Source of the DNA: Mugil cephalus
Taxonomy: Eukaryota; Chordata; Actinopteri; Mugiliformes; Mugilidae
Direction: 5' to 3'
Length of the DNA: 64,000 nucleotides
Assembly (NCBI RefSeq): GCF_022458985.1
Contig: NC_061776.1
Span: 1,403,575 to 1,467,574 of the forward strand
Position numbers and translations under genes: made by a program. Every line of letters starts with the position of its first letter. Position 1 is the first letter of the stretch. Shown here piece after piece: positions 1 to 11,462 of this stretch. The notes under the pieces were generated by a model. That model did not search any database and was not told the DNA's origin. It saw only the letters and a program-made list of their open reading frames with translations.

Positions 1-221
1 CTGTGCTAGGTGATTCTCTGACATTTTCTTCATTGCAGGTTTCAAAGACATTAGCTGTAATGTTCCTAAAACCATCAAGATGATTGCAGCACTACAAGCG
101 GAGAACCAGACTGGATTCCTGGGCCTGTGTTCCTAAACATCCTGGGAATCCTCTCAGAGAGCTCCTAATTTAGCCTAAAGATTCCCAGCAAGGAGTCTTA
201 AGCAGTGACTTGCTCTGTAAC

Positions 222-345
222 ATGGTGGCACAGTTGGTAGCACTGGTGCATCACAGCACGAAGGTCCTGGAGGGTTGATGCTCATGGCCTATCTGTGTGG
301 AGTTTGCATGTTCTCCCTCTGTTAGCATGGGTTTCTTACTTGGGT
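222..345 (+). repeat. Dispersed fish repeat fragment, tRNA-like
   Basis: The stretch reads like the common teleost interspersed repeat with a tRNA-type A-box look (ggtggcacagttggtagcac) followed by a decayed B-box and the phrase gtggagtttgcatgttctcc. It is short and degenerate. The assignment rests on recognising the phrase only, so the family name is left open. Confidence 0.4.
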
Positions 346-352
346 TTCCTTC

Positions 353-464
353 GTACTCCATCAAAATCATACTGTAGACCTGGCATGTCTCATCTACTAG
401 CTTTAATATGAATCCCATTAAATGTGATAGGGAAATTACAAATTACAGGACAAGTCTTAACAAT
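353..464 (+). repeat. Partial Harbinger sequence, direct copy of 1112-1221
   Basis: About 110 bases starting at gtactcca repeat, with a few changes, the sequence just upstream of the HARBI1-like remnant at 1112-1221. The two copies lie in the same orientation. Between them lie LTR-like sequence and a Harbinger-type terminal sequence. The arrangement suggests one element duplicated or interrupted by later insertions. Confidence 0.6.
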
Positions 465-468
465 CATA

Positions 469-786
469 TGTCAGATAGGCAGAGGTAGTAGGAGGTGAGG
501 ACCTAAATGCTGGACCAGACATGAGGCAGGTAGTTGAAACAAAAAGAATCATGACATGGCATGGAGACAAGGAACATGGCATGAAGGAAATAACATTAAC
601 GACAAAACAAGGAACAAAGGGAAGGCAGGGCTATAAATACACAAGAGGGCTCAGGGATGACAAGACACATGTGAGACAGATCAGGATAATGGCTCCAGAG
701 GAAACCAATTAATTATCAAGAGAGAAGGCGGCACAAGACAGGAAATCCAGACACTTAACAAAATAAAACAGAAAACACAACACATG
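469..786 (-). mobile_element. LTR fragment, minus strand
   Basis: The reverse complement matches the solo LTR at 58,819-59,237 along most of its length, including the order of the phrases around cctgtcttgtgcc, gtgtcttgtcatccc, the TATA-like tatttatagccctg and the tail. It also resembles 36,242-36,615. Ends are not sharply defined and no target-site duplication was found, so this is called a decayed LTR rather than an intact solo LTR. Confidence 0.65.
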
Positions 787-912
787 ACCGGAGAGCTGTA
801 TCACAAATCGACTTCAACTTATCCGGTTTTACTCCAACTTATCCAGCTGAACCTATTCACAACAATGCCAATCTGGATAAGCGTTATCACGACGCTGGTT
901 ATCAATATGTTA

Positions 913-970
913 ACTCAATCCAGGGGCCCGTTGCACAGAAATAGGATTCAGATATCCAGGATAAGTAACT
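913..970 (+). repeat. Harbinger-type terminal sequence
   Basis: The stretch gggcccgttgcac followed by aggattcagatatccaggata is a terminal motif common in fish Harbinger/PIF elements. A related piece occurs at 33,771-33,815. It sits just upstream of the HARBI1-like pseudogene, which fits an element end. Confidence 0.5.
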
Positions 971-1111
971 AAATCCTTCCCAATGCCACCGTCTTCATAC
1001 AAGGTACATTCCTCCACCTTTACGCAGGACGACCATTCATAGTGAATCAATTTGGAATCAGTGACTGTGGTTCACCTTGCAGTGTCTAGCAACATCATCA
1101 TACTGTTGTAA

Positions 1112-1905
1112 GTACTCCATGAAAGTCATAGTGTAGCCTGGCATGTCTCATCTACTGGCTTTAATATGAATCCATTAAATGTGATAGGAAAATTACAAAT
1201 TGCAGGACAAGTGTTAACAGTCGTAGTAGGATACTCATTGCTTTGTATTACAGATTCCCCAACATCATTGGTGCATTTGACTGCACCCACATCGATTTTG
1301 TGAATAGGATTTCCTTGCACATCATTAATGGTCAGGTGTACGTGACTTTTTGATATATTTCAACACTGTACATGGCTTGTGATGTGCATTGATTGGTTTA
1401 ATAGTCTGTATCTTATAGAATGGTCTGCAGTGCTGACTACCTGATCAGCAGTGTTGTGGCAGAGTGTCCTGGCTCAGTCCATGACTCCCCAATCTTTTGG
1501 TCCTTGCAATCTATCGATACCTGTCACAAGGTGGCGCACATAACCTCTATTAATAACCACTTTTAACATTATGGCTGTGTCAAGAATGTCTCTACTGAGC
1601 TCTATTTATGAGGTTGTGATGATGACATTTTGAATCACAGGTGAGTTCTCTGGTGTACAGCTGGGGACAGAGGCGATGCCTACCAGCCTTATAGCCTCAC
1701 ACCATATTCAGACCCCCAGGAAGCACAGCAGGCATATAATACTGCCCCCACCAGGACAAAGACTGGATGGAGATGATCTTTGGCCTCCTGAAGGAACGCT
1801 TCCAATGTTCTACACCATCTAAGGTCAGCCCAAACAAGACATGTGACATCACTGTGGCCTGTGCGGTCCTATATGCATCCTGTACAATTAAGTTGAATAT
1901 AACCT
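1112..1905 (+). pseudogene. HARBI1-like Harbinger transposase remnant
   Basis: Pieces of a PIF/Harbinger nuclease can be read in changing plus-strand frames. A block near 1250-1325 contains IIGAFDCTHI, which holds the first catalytic Asp. A block near 1425-1495 contains PGSVHDS with the second Asp. A block near 1660-1750 contains PYSLTPYSDPQ. A block near 1765-1880 contains MEMIFGLLKERFQC with the catalytic Glu. Frame changes and stops separate the blocks, so no transposase can be made. The order and spacing match the family. No Myb-like partner gene was seen beside it. Confidence 0.75.
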
Positions 1906-2399
1906 GCAATGGCAGAGACACATGCTTTAGAGTTCAGTTAAACTGGGCCTGGAATGGCAAAGGAATTCGTGTCATTTTATATTATTTGGCCTATTGTGCT
2001 GAATACTGTATGCAGACCTCATATTTGTCTGTTCATTTCAGTATGGATTTGTCCTGAATTTATTTGTGTTGTAGGGGTGTGAGGACACACTCACAAGACG
2101 AGACGAGACACGATATTGGGTTCACGAGTACGAGACGAAAAGAGATTTTAAGAAAACTACAATGACAAATTATATGACTGCACCAACAGACTTTTATTGG
2201 ATGATGTAAGCATGAGATTTTAATAGACTTCTTCTTCCACAAATTGAAACTAAAACTAAAATTTATAAAAGTAAAAATAAATAAAATTAAATATCTCTCT
2301 TTTTTCAAGTGCAAAAAATATTATGTGCAAAACCAAATCCAAGTTCTACTCTGTCAATACAGAGTGCAAATAGTGCAAACAAGTATGTCACTTGCTGCA

Positions 2400-4302
2400 A
2401 CTACACAGCCATGTTCTTTTTTTTTTTAAAGAATATTAGCATGTCCACATTCTCTGGCAGCAGTTGGGATCTTTGCGCATTGACTATGTCTCCTGCTGTT
2501 CAAAAGATGCGCTCACTTGGAACGGAGGTAGGAGGGACAGAAAGGCACGCTTTGGCCAGTTGAGACAGCAAAGGATATTGGAAATAAAGCAGTGTTCTTG
2601 CCACCACTTCAGAGGACAGCCACTGAGAGGGATAGAGGCCTCTTTTCTGTAGTTTTCAACTTCCCTCTCGGCCTGTTTTGAACTGTTGGACTCCTGTAGT
2701 TAGCTTCCCTAACAGGTCCTCAAGTGCTGTATTTTTGGGAGCAGGTTCTGTCACTTCAGACTCATCATCTCTCACAGCCTCCTCTCTACCATGTGTGGGA
2801 CAGTGAGCTCCACCTGCTGCCCCTCCTTCCCTCTCCTCAGCTGTGGTCTTTAAACAGAAGAAACACTAGTGTTAAATTTGATAAGCAGCTAAGAGCCCTC
2901 TCACACACACAAACACACAGATGCTCTCAACTGTTCTGCCTTGCTCTGTACCCTCTGGAAGACGGCCTCACACTGGTCATGGTCTAGCTGAGGTAGAGTC
3001 CGGAACCTTGGGTCCAGTACCGTGCACTCCAGCAGATAGTTGAAGGCATCCCCTCTATCTGTTTGCAATATTCGTGAGGATTGCAGTCTTTGTGTTGGCC
3101 ACTGTGGTGGAATCTCCATCATTTGGTGTCACACTGTGTTCAATCATGCTCTTCAGTGGCTTCAAAGGAAGCAACAGCTTCACAAGGTCTTCAGCATCTC
3201 TGAAATCGCAGCTGTCAAGTTTATCGATGCTTCGGGCGTTTTGTCTTAACTGGGCTGGTGAGAGCTGCTGTTATGACAGCTTATATCCAACGTGCTGTTC
3301 CATCGCGTCGTAACGTCCATGATTAACTTGTGTGATGGCTGTTGTAGCTGTTTCTGCTTGGAGAATAACCCTGCGGTAGCCGTTGAAGTCCGATGAAAAA
3401 ACAAAGCAGCCACACGTCTCACCCACCCGAGCAAACGAGCGACGCAGGGAACACCGAGGCCAGCTTGGGTTGCCAGAATTATAGTGTGCGCAAAACACTT
3501 CGTGCGGCTTCAATCCCGCCTCGTGCACGGCCACGTCCATATTACGTGCACTGTCGGTAACAATAGCAATGCCATGGTTGGGTTTTTTAAGCTCCCAGTC
3601 AGTAACAGCTGTCTGTAAAACTTCAGCTGTGTTTGTGTGGGACTCGGAAAGTGGGTGAGTCTGTAGTACAACACTTTACATTTTCCAGTCATTGTTGATT
3701 GTGTGGGCTGTAATTGTGATGTAGCTTTGCGTACCTCTCGATGTCCAACCGTCGGTTGTTATGGCGATGCTTTCTGCGTCTTTCAGGTTCTGTTCAACCT
3801 TGCTCTTGGGCTCTTCATAGAGGTTCAGGATCACTGTGCGTGATGGGATGGTGTACTTCGGTTCCAGTGTGTGGAGTCGCCGCTGAAATCCTTGATTGTC
3901 TACCACAGAAAATGGCCTCATATCTGCTGCGATGACAACACCTATGTCTGTTTTTATGGCTGTGGCTCTGGCGCTTGACTGTGGAAGTTGAGGTCCGAAT
4001 GCGTTTGTCAGCGTTGTCTGGCTTGTTAGTGTTTTCTTCACAGGTGCAGGTGTTGATTTGAGTACCGAGCTGTGGTGGTGCTGTGTATGTCTCTGCATCG
4101 TGCTCGTATTAGTCGCGGTGTACGGCATTATTTTCATACAATGCTTGCATATTGTCCGTGTCTTATCAGTTACTCTACTGCCATTTATCATTTCCGCCGG
4201 GTACCCGAAATGCTGCCCAACAAATGATTTGAAAGTGGCGGGGGCATTTTCAGTGGTAATACCGATATTTTCCGACATCACTCTGGCCGCTTGCTGGTTC
4301 AC
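2400..4302 (-). pseudogene. hAT (ZBED-type) transposase pseudogene
   Basis: The first 208 codons (4302 down to 3676) are open and contain a BED-type zinc finger (CKHC, then a spaced TMQRHTQHHH). The start of the hAT catalytic core follows, with ITTDGWTSRG holding the first conserved Asp. Downstream pieces shift frame repeatedly: 3692-3510, 3540-3246 and 3122-2901, the last containing CTVLDPRFRTLP. The C-terminal dimerisation region at about 2565-2405 reads SVPSERIF, then a TGA stop, then TAGDIVNAQRSQLLPENV. Flanking DNA at 2069-2150 and 4300-4392 is rich in cgagac-like motifs and could hold the ends, but no clear target-site duplication was found. The element no longer encodes an enzyme. Confidence 0.8.
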
Positions 4303-4392
4303 AAATCTCGCGAGACTGATTTTTAATGCAACAACAATTATCGTCGAGTTAAATCTTGCGAGACCTCATGACATCAGACCTCGTTACATCCT

Positions 4393-4920
4393 TAATGTTA
4401 TGAGGCAGAGTTCTCTGAGCTGATAAAGACTGAAATGTTGAAACACACATGTTGGTCTAAGTTGATGCTGATTTACAAGATCCTTCACCCTCATGTGGTG
4501 AGTTCATATCTACAGTCTCATGTTCTATCCCTAATGAATTATACTAACTGATCTTTCAACAGTTAAAGTTTTATAACTGTGTTCATGACCAAACGTCTCT
4601 ACATATAACACCGTCTGTTGTACTTTCTGTTGGTGAAAGACTAATGTGCTATGCTGGAGCAGCTGGCCTTATGTGAGGAAGGGGCCTGGGACTGGAGGGT
4701 CACCACTGTTCACTACCATGGGTGTAGGAAGTAAAAAGAACAATGGGTTTGGAATCAAAGCAATGAGTCCCTTTTAGTTTTTCATCCTGACTGAAGATAA
4801 GGCTATGAAATAACACACACACACTTATGTAGCAAACACAAATGTTACACTGCTTTGATAGCAGCATCCAAACACACAGTGCCAATGTTGTCAAGTGGAG
4901 CTTTTCATACAGATCTATGA
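4393..4920 (+). repeat. Duplicated 5' intron segment of an SNTX-GTPase gene
   Basis: 4393-4717 matches 18,331-18,655 and 4882-4920 matches 18,973-19,012, in the same order and strand. At 18-19 kb these pieces lie between the leader exon and exon 1 of the SNTX-GTPase gene. Here the coding exons that should follow are missing, and the sequence passes directly into the minus-strand leader module at about 4919. This is the first cluster unit with its plus-strand gene lost. Confidence 0.7.
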
Positions 4921-5228
4921 TCAGTGTAGTGTGAACAGAAATAAAGTCTGACAGGAAGCAGGAAGTTAAAGCGTTCTGAGAGGTAACAACGGTTAACAGT
5001 TGTGATACATCCTGAAACACTGATGAAGAGATGATGTAGAACAGACTAATGGAACTGGATCAGAAGTGTCTCAGAGACAGACATGACATCAACAGCATGA
5101 GGACATGACCATGACTAGATGTAATCATTAAAATACAGACATGATGATAAAGAAGAGAAGAGGCCCCTCCAGCCACAGAGACATTAGCTGAGTTATGAAA
5201 AGTAGTAAAAACATAATCTGTCACTTAC

Positions 5229-5300
5229 TTCATATGTCTTCTGCAGATGGACACATTACTGTGGGAGTGAAGGGTCCAGTGTGACGTCCACTGATGTCTT
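5229..5300 (-). other. Predicted leader exon 3 of a minus-strand gene (unit A)
   Basis: On the minus strand a cacag acceptor precedes 5300 and a gtaagt donor follows 5229, giving a 72-nt exon. The same exon with both splice signals is kept at 48,484-48,555 and 63,345-63,416. Joined to exon 2 it reaches a stop within the exon in both frames that have an ATG, so it is probably untranslated leader or part of a very short ORF. The downstream gene body was not found in this unit. Confidence 0.4.
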
Positions 5301-5554
5301 CTGTGTTAACAACAAACACCAGGAATCATGTTGACAGTAGAATTTAGACGGTGTCACAGTTCAGTCACTTCGCACCACCACTCCTCATCCATCCAGACCA
5401 GCGTATACTCTTTAAATCACACTCACTCTACCAGATTAATGTTTTTTCCTGAGATTTTCCAGCATTCATCTGCCTGACTTCCTGGCACCGACTGTTCCTG
5501 GTTAAGTTTCTCAGCCTTCCGTTCCCAGTCAAGAGTTTTTTTTTTTTTTCTTAC

Positions 5555-5603
5555 CTCCCTGATTAAACAAACTCCACTGATAATGTACCTCTTCATGCTG
5601 CAT
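5555..5603 (-). other. Predicted leader exon 2 of a minus-strand gene (unit A)
   Basis: A 49-nt exon bounded by an accacacag acceptor (upstream of 5603) and a gtaaga donor (below 5555) on the minus strand. It starts with ATG and has a second ATG in another frame; neither gives a long protein when joined to exon 3. The copy at 48,868-48,916 keeps the acceptor but has a weaker gtac donor. Its product is not recognised. Confidence 0.35.
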
Positions 5604-5819
5604 CTGTGTGGTACATGTATCACACAGCTGAATTTAATTGTCTCTAGTTACTCTCCCAGTTTATTATAACGTGGACTCTAGTTACTGATACTGGTTAGTT
5701 GGACAGTAAAGATGTTGATGGTCCTAAGCTGCAGATTCACTGACAACATTTACAGAGTCTGTTACATTTAACACACATGTAATAAACACATGAACAGCTC
5801 AGGATGTTCAGGCTCTTAC

Positions 5820-5898
5820 CTGCTCAGTTTGACTCTGATCATGAAGGAGGAGAGAGGAGGTCTGGTTCACTTTCTCTGTATCGCTTTCATTTATATAG
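5820..5898 (-). promoter_or_regulatory. Minus-strand TATA promoter and first exon (unit A)
   Basis: On the minus strand a tctatataaatg TATA box (5891-5898) is followed by about 70 bases ending in gagcag and a gtaag donor at 5819. The predicted first exon therefore runs from roughly 5865 to 5820. The same arrangement is kept at 49,133-49,210. It faces away from the plus-strand ISRE/GAS sequence at 6103-6131, about 210 bases off, so the two form a divergent promoter pair. The gene it once served is unknown. Confidence 0.5.
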
Positions 5899-6102
5899 AG
5901 AAGACACACACACACAGACACAGACACACACACTTTATGATAATCGTCGTATGATCCGATACACTCTAAAAAAAAATAAAAAGAATTGGCTCAACAAAGG
6001 CAATCAACACAACATTTTCCATTAGTCTTTATTGGTCCTCACAACTTCTCATGAAAAACAGTAATTGAGGAAAAACAGTAACCCCCCCCCCCCCCAAAAC
6101 GT

Positions 6103-6260
6103 GAAAGTGAAAGTCAAATCATTTCTGAGAAATGAGGTTGGTTTTCATTTCTCCTGCCTCCAGAAATAACATCTGAAACCACAGCACTCACTCTGATGAC
6201 CACACACATTTGGAATGTAAGTACACTCTGTTCTTTCTACTTGTATACACCCCTTCTTTT
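6103..6260 (+). promoter_or_regulatory. Decayed ISRE/GAS promoter copy without TATA box
   Basis: GAAAGTGAAAGT at 6103-6114 (ISRE type) and TTCTGAGAA at 6123-6131 (GAS type) repeat the layout of the active-looking promoter at 17,963-17,991. A leader-exon copy ending in a gtaagt donor follows. Compared with 17.9-18.1 kb, about 35 bases holding the TATA box and presumed start site are missing between the gcctc and gaaataac phrases. It is most simply read as a dead promoter. Confidence 0.6.
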
Positions 6261-6282
6261 TATTTAGGGAAAGTTTCTATTC

Positions 6283-7190
6283 CTAAAACTATTTTTTCTT
6301 TAATGGGCAGGCCTCTCAGTGTTGCTATCTTTCAGTGGGCCACAACGTGGCAGTGTGTGGTGGAAAACAGTATTTCATTAAGTACAGTACTGTACTGGAC
6401 TTATAGATAATGCAAAATCAGAAATCTGTTAAAGCAATGAGGAGAAAAGCACCCCCAACAAAACACATATGGTGTGTAAAATCGGTAAATTCAATTTAAA
6501 ATGGTGATTTTTAAATTTAGGTTTTTGGTCATAACTATATGACATTCAATAAAATGCAAACACGAATTCAAACATTTGTCTTTGTTCCTATGATAAAAAC
6601 AATGTAACCTTACAACAGTAACTACAGTCATCATCCAGTCATAAACAGAAGCTTGACGGATGTAGCAAAAATAACTATGGGGGCAGGTTTTTGCGAAAGA
6701 TCAGTTCTTGCTTGTGTACTATGTCTTTTTTCTTTATCCGTAAAAGACGCTGAAAATGTAAAAGGCCTGATGCGTGAGAGAGCATGAAATGCAATTTTAA
6801 TTTTTATGTGACAACCACAGTACGACACAGAACAGTGTCATGCTACCAGCCAAACTATCTAGCGTTGTACATTACTGTGAAGTAATATTGCAGTGGTTAG
6901 GGTTAAGTTAAGTTAAATTTGATTGTGAGTGCAATTGAAGACCATAATTGTGCCTGTAATGGAAAAAAACAAACAAACAAAAAAAAACAAGTAGAAAGCA
7001 CAAAGAGGTAAACACGAATGACTCCAGACCGAATCTTGATATCATCATTGTTTGTTCCTGTATGTTTCTGGATGCTGTGTTCCCTTGACTTTGCATGCGA
7101 TTGTAATGATGTTCCTGGGTTACCGCTCTCCATAAAGTTTAAAGGGAAGAGGGTGGATAGTGACGTCACACGCCAGTTTGTCAGCATGGC
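6283..7190 (+). repeat. Duplicated non-coding block (copy of 16,980-17,873)
   Basis: About 900 bases from the ttctttaatgggcaggcc phrase to the tttgtcagcatgg phrase match 16,980-17,873 on the same strand with scattered changes. Short open frames exist on both strands in both copies, but they differ by frameshifts and look like no known protein. A palindromic TGACGTCA at 7161-7168 is altered in the other copy. No gene is called here. Confidence 0.7.
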
Positions 7191-7491
7191 GTGTTTTTTT
7201 TGGAAATAAATGACTCTCCAAATTTATCCCCATCTCTGATTTGGGAAACTGCTCGATCCTACGTTCGTCTGCTCGATCCTACGTTCGTCACGTGAGTAAG
7301 CGTATTGCGTCACTTCCTGATTCTGCACCGCTGCTGTGTGTGCTCACACTGTTTTAGCTCCGTTAAACATTTTCTGTATAAGTGGTGAAACTCGTGTTTT
7401 GAGTTTACCCAACCACCTGTCCTCTGTAGCACCTTGTTAATCTCACGTTTCTTCTCAGTTTAATCAACCTTGGTGTATTTAGCGGTTAACT

Positions 7492-8378
7492 ATGGCTACT
7501 TTCTCTCCCTCTGCTTCTTCTTCTCTCTCCTGCTCGTCGTGCCACATGTTTAGCTGCTCCTCTGCCTCCTTTAGTGTTAATGGTACCTGTACTAAATGTA
7601 GTTTATTTGTAGCTTTGGAGGCAAGGCTCTCTGAATTGGAAGCACGGCTCCGCACCATGCAAAACCCAACAGCTAGCCAGCGCCCTGTAGTTGGTGCATG
7701 CCGACCGAGCGCAGCTCCCGTTAGCATAGCTCCTGCTAGCTGTCCCCCTGCAGCTCCCGAGCAGGGAATCAGGGCGGCTGGGTGACGGTACAAAGGAAGC
7801 ATAGTCTTACCCGGCCCACGGAGCACCACCAACCGCTTCACGTTTCAAACAGATTTTCCCCACTCGGCGACACACCCGCTGAGAAGCCAACTCTGATAAT
7901 TGGCGACTCGATTTTGCGGAACGTGAAGTTAGCGAAACCAGCGACCATAGTTAGATGAATTCCAGGGGCCAGAGCGGGCGACACTAAATCTTACTTGAAA
8001 CTGCTGGCTAAGGCTAAGGCTAAGTATGGTACGATTGTTATTCACGTCGGCAGTAATGGCCAACGGTTACGTCGATCGGAGGTCACTAAACTTAATGTTG
8101 AATCGGTGTGTAAGTTTGCTAAAACTATGTCGGACTCCGTAGTTTTCTCTGGTCCCCTGCCCAATCTGACCAGTGACCATATGTATAGTCGCATGTCGTC
8201 ATTCCACCGCTGGTTATCTAGGTGGTGTCCAGCCAACGACGTGGCCTATGTTGATAATTGGAACTCTTTCTGGGGAAAGCCTGGGCTGATTAGACGAGAT
8301 GGAGTTCATCCCACCTTGGTGGGTGCTTCTCTTATCTCTAGGAATTTGGCCGATTTTATTAACACCCCAAAACCATGA
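7492..8378 (+). pseudogene. L2 ORF1 with zinc-finger-like start and SGNH esterase
   Basis: The first part (7492-7785) opens with cysteine pairs (CSSC, CTKC) and a short heptad-like stretch (LEARLSELEARL), as in ORF1 of L2/CR1 elements. A frameshift near 7770 moves reading to the frame containing WVTVQRKHS and the SGNH block I, IIGDSI, near 7905. A TGA near 7955 interrupts this. The rest (about 7960-8378) has the block III-like HVGSNG and the block V RRDGVHP with the catalytic Asp and His. ORF1 thus carries one frameshift and one nonsense change. In these elements the esterase is an accessory ORF1 domain of uncertain function. Confidence 0.75.
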
Positions 8379-8441
8379 CAACCCAGAGTTCAGCCCAGGG
8401 GGCAGAGTTGCAGTCTTACACGCCTCTCTGCCGCTTCTCTA

Positions 8442-11400
8442 GTGCTGTCTCACACCCATAACTCCACAAACTCCATAGATGTGCTGTCTGCTCCCAGATT
8501 TTTTAAATGGAAAAATAACAATAGAGGAGTAATTCATAGGAACCTTATCCAAATCAACACAAATTCACTAGTACAACAGAGCAATAAGAAAATTAAATGT
8601 GGTCTTTTGAATGTCAGGTCTCTCTCATCTAAATCTCTTTTAGTGACCGATTTGATAACTGATCATCAGATTGATCTATTTAGTTTGACTGAAACGTGGC
8701 TGCAGGATGATGAGTATGTCAGTTTAAACGAGTCCGCGCCACCCAGTCATAGTAACTATCACATTCCTCGAGGCACAGGCCGAGGAGGAGGAGTGGCAGC
8801 AATCTTCCACTCTGATTTATGTATTAATCCTAGACCTAAGCAAAGCTTTAATTCATTTGAAAGCCTCACTCTTAGTCTTACGCATCCAGACTGGAAAACA
8901 CAAAAACCAATTCTCTTTGTTGTGGTGTATCGCCCACCTGCTCCTTACTCGGAATTTTTAGCTGAATTCTCTGAGTTTCTCTGTGATTTAGTGCTTAGAA
9001 CAGATAAAGTCATTATAGTAGGTGACTTTAACATCCATGTTGATGGTGGCAGTGACAGTCTTAGTTCTTCATTTATGTCATTATTGGACTCAATTGGCTT
9101 TTCTCAGAATGTAAATGGTTCAACCCACTATTTCAATCACACCTTAGATCTTGTACTAACTTATGGCATAGACACTGAAGGTCTAACCGTATATTCTCAC
9201 AACCCTCTGTTGTCTGATCATTTTCTTGTAACATTTGAATTTACTATAAGTAATTACACAGAAATTGGAAAGACATTTCGTTATGGTAGACACTTATCTG
9301 ATGATGCTGTGACTAGATATAAGGAATTAATACCTTCAATATTTAACTCAGTGCCTTATGTTAGTGATGTGGATGTCAGCAACCACAATCTAACTCGATC
9401 ACAAATAGATAACTTTGTTGACAGCACGACAGCATCGCTTAGTACAACTTTAAATCTAGTTGCTCCTCTTAAAAAGAAGGTGGTAAATCGAAGGAGGGTA
9501 GCTCCATGGTATAATTCACAGTTGCGTAGTTCAAAGCAGACAGTTCGAAAGCTGTGAAGAATCTGGCATTCCACTAGTTCTGAAGAAGCTCACATAGCCT
9601 GGAAAGATAGTCTAACAACTCTCCGAAACATTAGGACAGCGTATGATTCTTCCTTGATAGAAGAGAACAAGAACAACCCCAGATTTCTTTTCAGCACTGT
9701 AGCCAGGCTGACAAAGAGTCACAGCTCTGTTGAGCCATCTATTCCTTCAGACCTCAGCAGTAATGATTTCATGAGCTTCTTCACTGATAAAATTGTTGGC
9801 ATTAGAGATAAAATTCATAGCACCCTTCCATCTGCTAAAGATGTAAGTACAGTGGCATTAGAAACCTCTGCAGGACCTAGTCAATATTTGGATTCTTTCT
9901 CCCTAATTGATCTTCCTGAGCTCACTTCAGTTATTACAGCATCTAAACCATCAACTTGTCTTCTAGACCCCATCCCAACTAGGTTGCTCAAGGAGGTTTA
10001 TCCATTAATTAATACCTCCATATTAAATCAGATAAACTTATCTTTATTAACAGGATATGTGCCCCAGTCTTTTAAAACTGCTGTAATTAAACCATTACTT
10101 AAAAAACCCAATCTTGACCCAGATGTTTTAGCCAACTATAGGCCAATTTCCAACCTTCCCTTTATCTCTAAAGTTTTGGAAAGGGTTGTTGTCAATCAGT
10201 TGCTGGATCATTTAAACAGGAATGGTTTGTTTGAAGAGTTTCAGTCAGGTTTTAGAGCTCATCATAGCACAGAAACAGCGCTGGTTAAAGTCACCAATGA
10301 TCTCCTCATGGCTTCAGATAATGGACTTGTCTCTATACTTGTCCTGCTAGATCTCAGTGCTGCATTTGACACTACTGATCACAATATACTACTACAGAGA
10401 CTTGAAAATGTGATCAAAATTACAGGAACTGCACTAGACTGGTTTGAATCATATCTGTCAGACAGATTCCAGTTTGTCCATGTAAACAACAACTCTTCTA
10501 TATATACCAAAGTAAGCTATGGGGTTCCTCAGGGTTCTGTGCTAGGACCAATATTATTCACATTATACATGCTTCCCTTAGGCAATATTATTAGAAAACA
10601 CGGCATAAACTTCCATTGCTACGCAGATGATACCCAGCTATATTTATCCATGAAACCAGATGAAACTAATCCGCTGGTTAAACTCCAAGCATGCCTTAAA
10701 GACATAAAGGCTTGGATGACCTGTAATTTTCTACTTTTAAACTCAGACAAAACTGAAGTTATCGTATTTGGCTCTAAACATGTCAGAGATTCATTATCTA
10801 ATCACCTGCTTTTGTTGGATGGCATTACCTTGGCCTCCAGTACTACTGTGAAAAACCTTGGTGTTATATTTGACCAGGATATGTCCTTTAATTCTCACAT
10901 AAAGCAGGTGACCAGGACTGCTTTCTTCCACCTTCGTAATATCATCAAAATTAGGAGCATCCTTTCTCAGAGTGATGCGGAAAAACTAGTTCATGCATTT
11001 GTGTCTTCCAGGCTGGATTATTGTAACTCGTTACTGTCTGGCTGTCCAAGTAGCTCTTTAAAAAGCCTCCAATTGATTCAAAACGCTGCAGCAAGAGCAC
11101 TGACAGGAATTAGCAAGAGAGATCATATTACTCCAGTATTAGCTTCTCTTCATTGGCTCCCTTTAAAATCTAGAATTGAATTTAAAATCCTCCTCCTTAC
11201 ATACAAGGCCCTGAAAGGCCTAGCTCCATCATATTTGAAAGACCTCATAGTACCATACTGTCCCAACAGATCACTAAGATCTCAAAGTGCAGGTCTACTT
11301 GTGGTTCCTAGAGTTTCTAAAAGTAGAACGGGAGGTAGAGCCTTCAGCTATCGGGCTCCTCTCCTATGGAACCAGCTCCCAGTTTGGGTTCGGGAGGCAG

Positions 11401-11462
11401 ACACCGTCTCTATGTTTAAGGTCAGGCTTAAGGCTTTCCTTTTTGACAAAGCTTATAGTTAG
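8442..11462 (+). pseudogene. L2 ORF2: endonuclease and reverse transcriptase, one stop
   Basis: A single frame of about 1,006 codons runs from 8442 to 11,462, broken only by TGA at 9555-9557. The endonuclease half shows LNVRSLSS, the catalytic Glu in TETWL, YRPP, GDFNIH and LSDHF. The reverse transcriptase half shows [22 protein letters not shown], motif [14 protein letters not shown], motif [11 protein letters not shown], motif [10 protein letters not shown] and KNLGVIFD, all intact. A CpG-type change of an arginine codon is one simple origin of the stop. The product would have nicked target DNA and copied the RNA at the nick. The copy looks young but is not coding-competent as read. Confidence 0.85.

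Noticed and set aside
220..345. A functional tRNA gene
   Set aside because: A-box-like sequence is present but the B-box is decayed and no cloverleaf can be drawn; it fits a dispersed repeat.
521..712. Small plus-strand ORF of 63 codons
   Set aside because: It lies antisense across the LTR-like fragment at 469-786 and has low-complexity charged composition.
2060..4400. Domesticated ZBED host gene
   Set aside because: Only the first 208 codons are open; the catalytic core and dimerisation region carry frameshifts and a stop, as in a dead transposon.
6631..6828. Minus-strand ORF also found at 17,316-17,513
   Set aside because: It recurs only because the block is duplicated; it has no homologous family, no splice context, and the neighbouring frames differ between copies by frameshifts.
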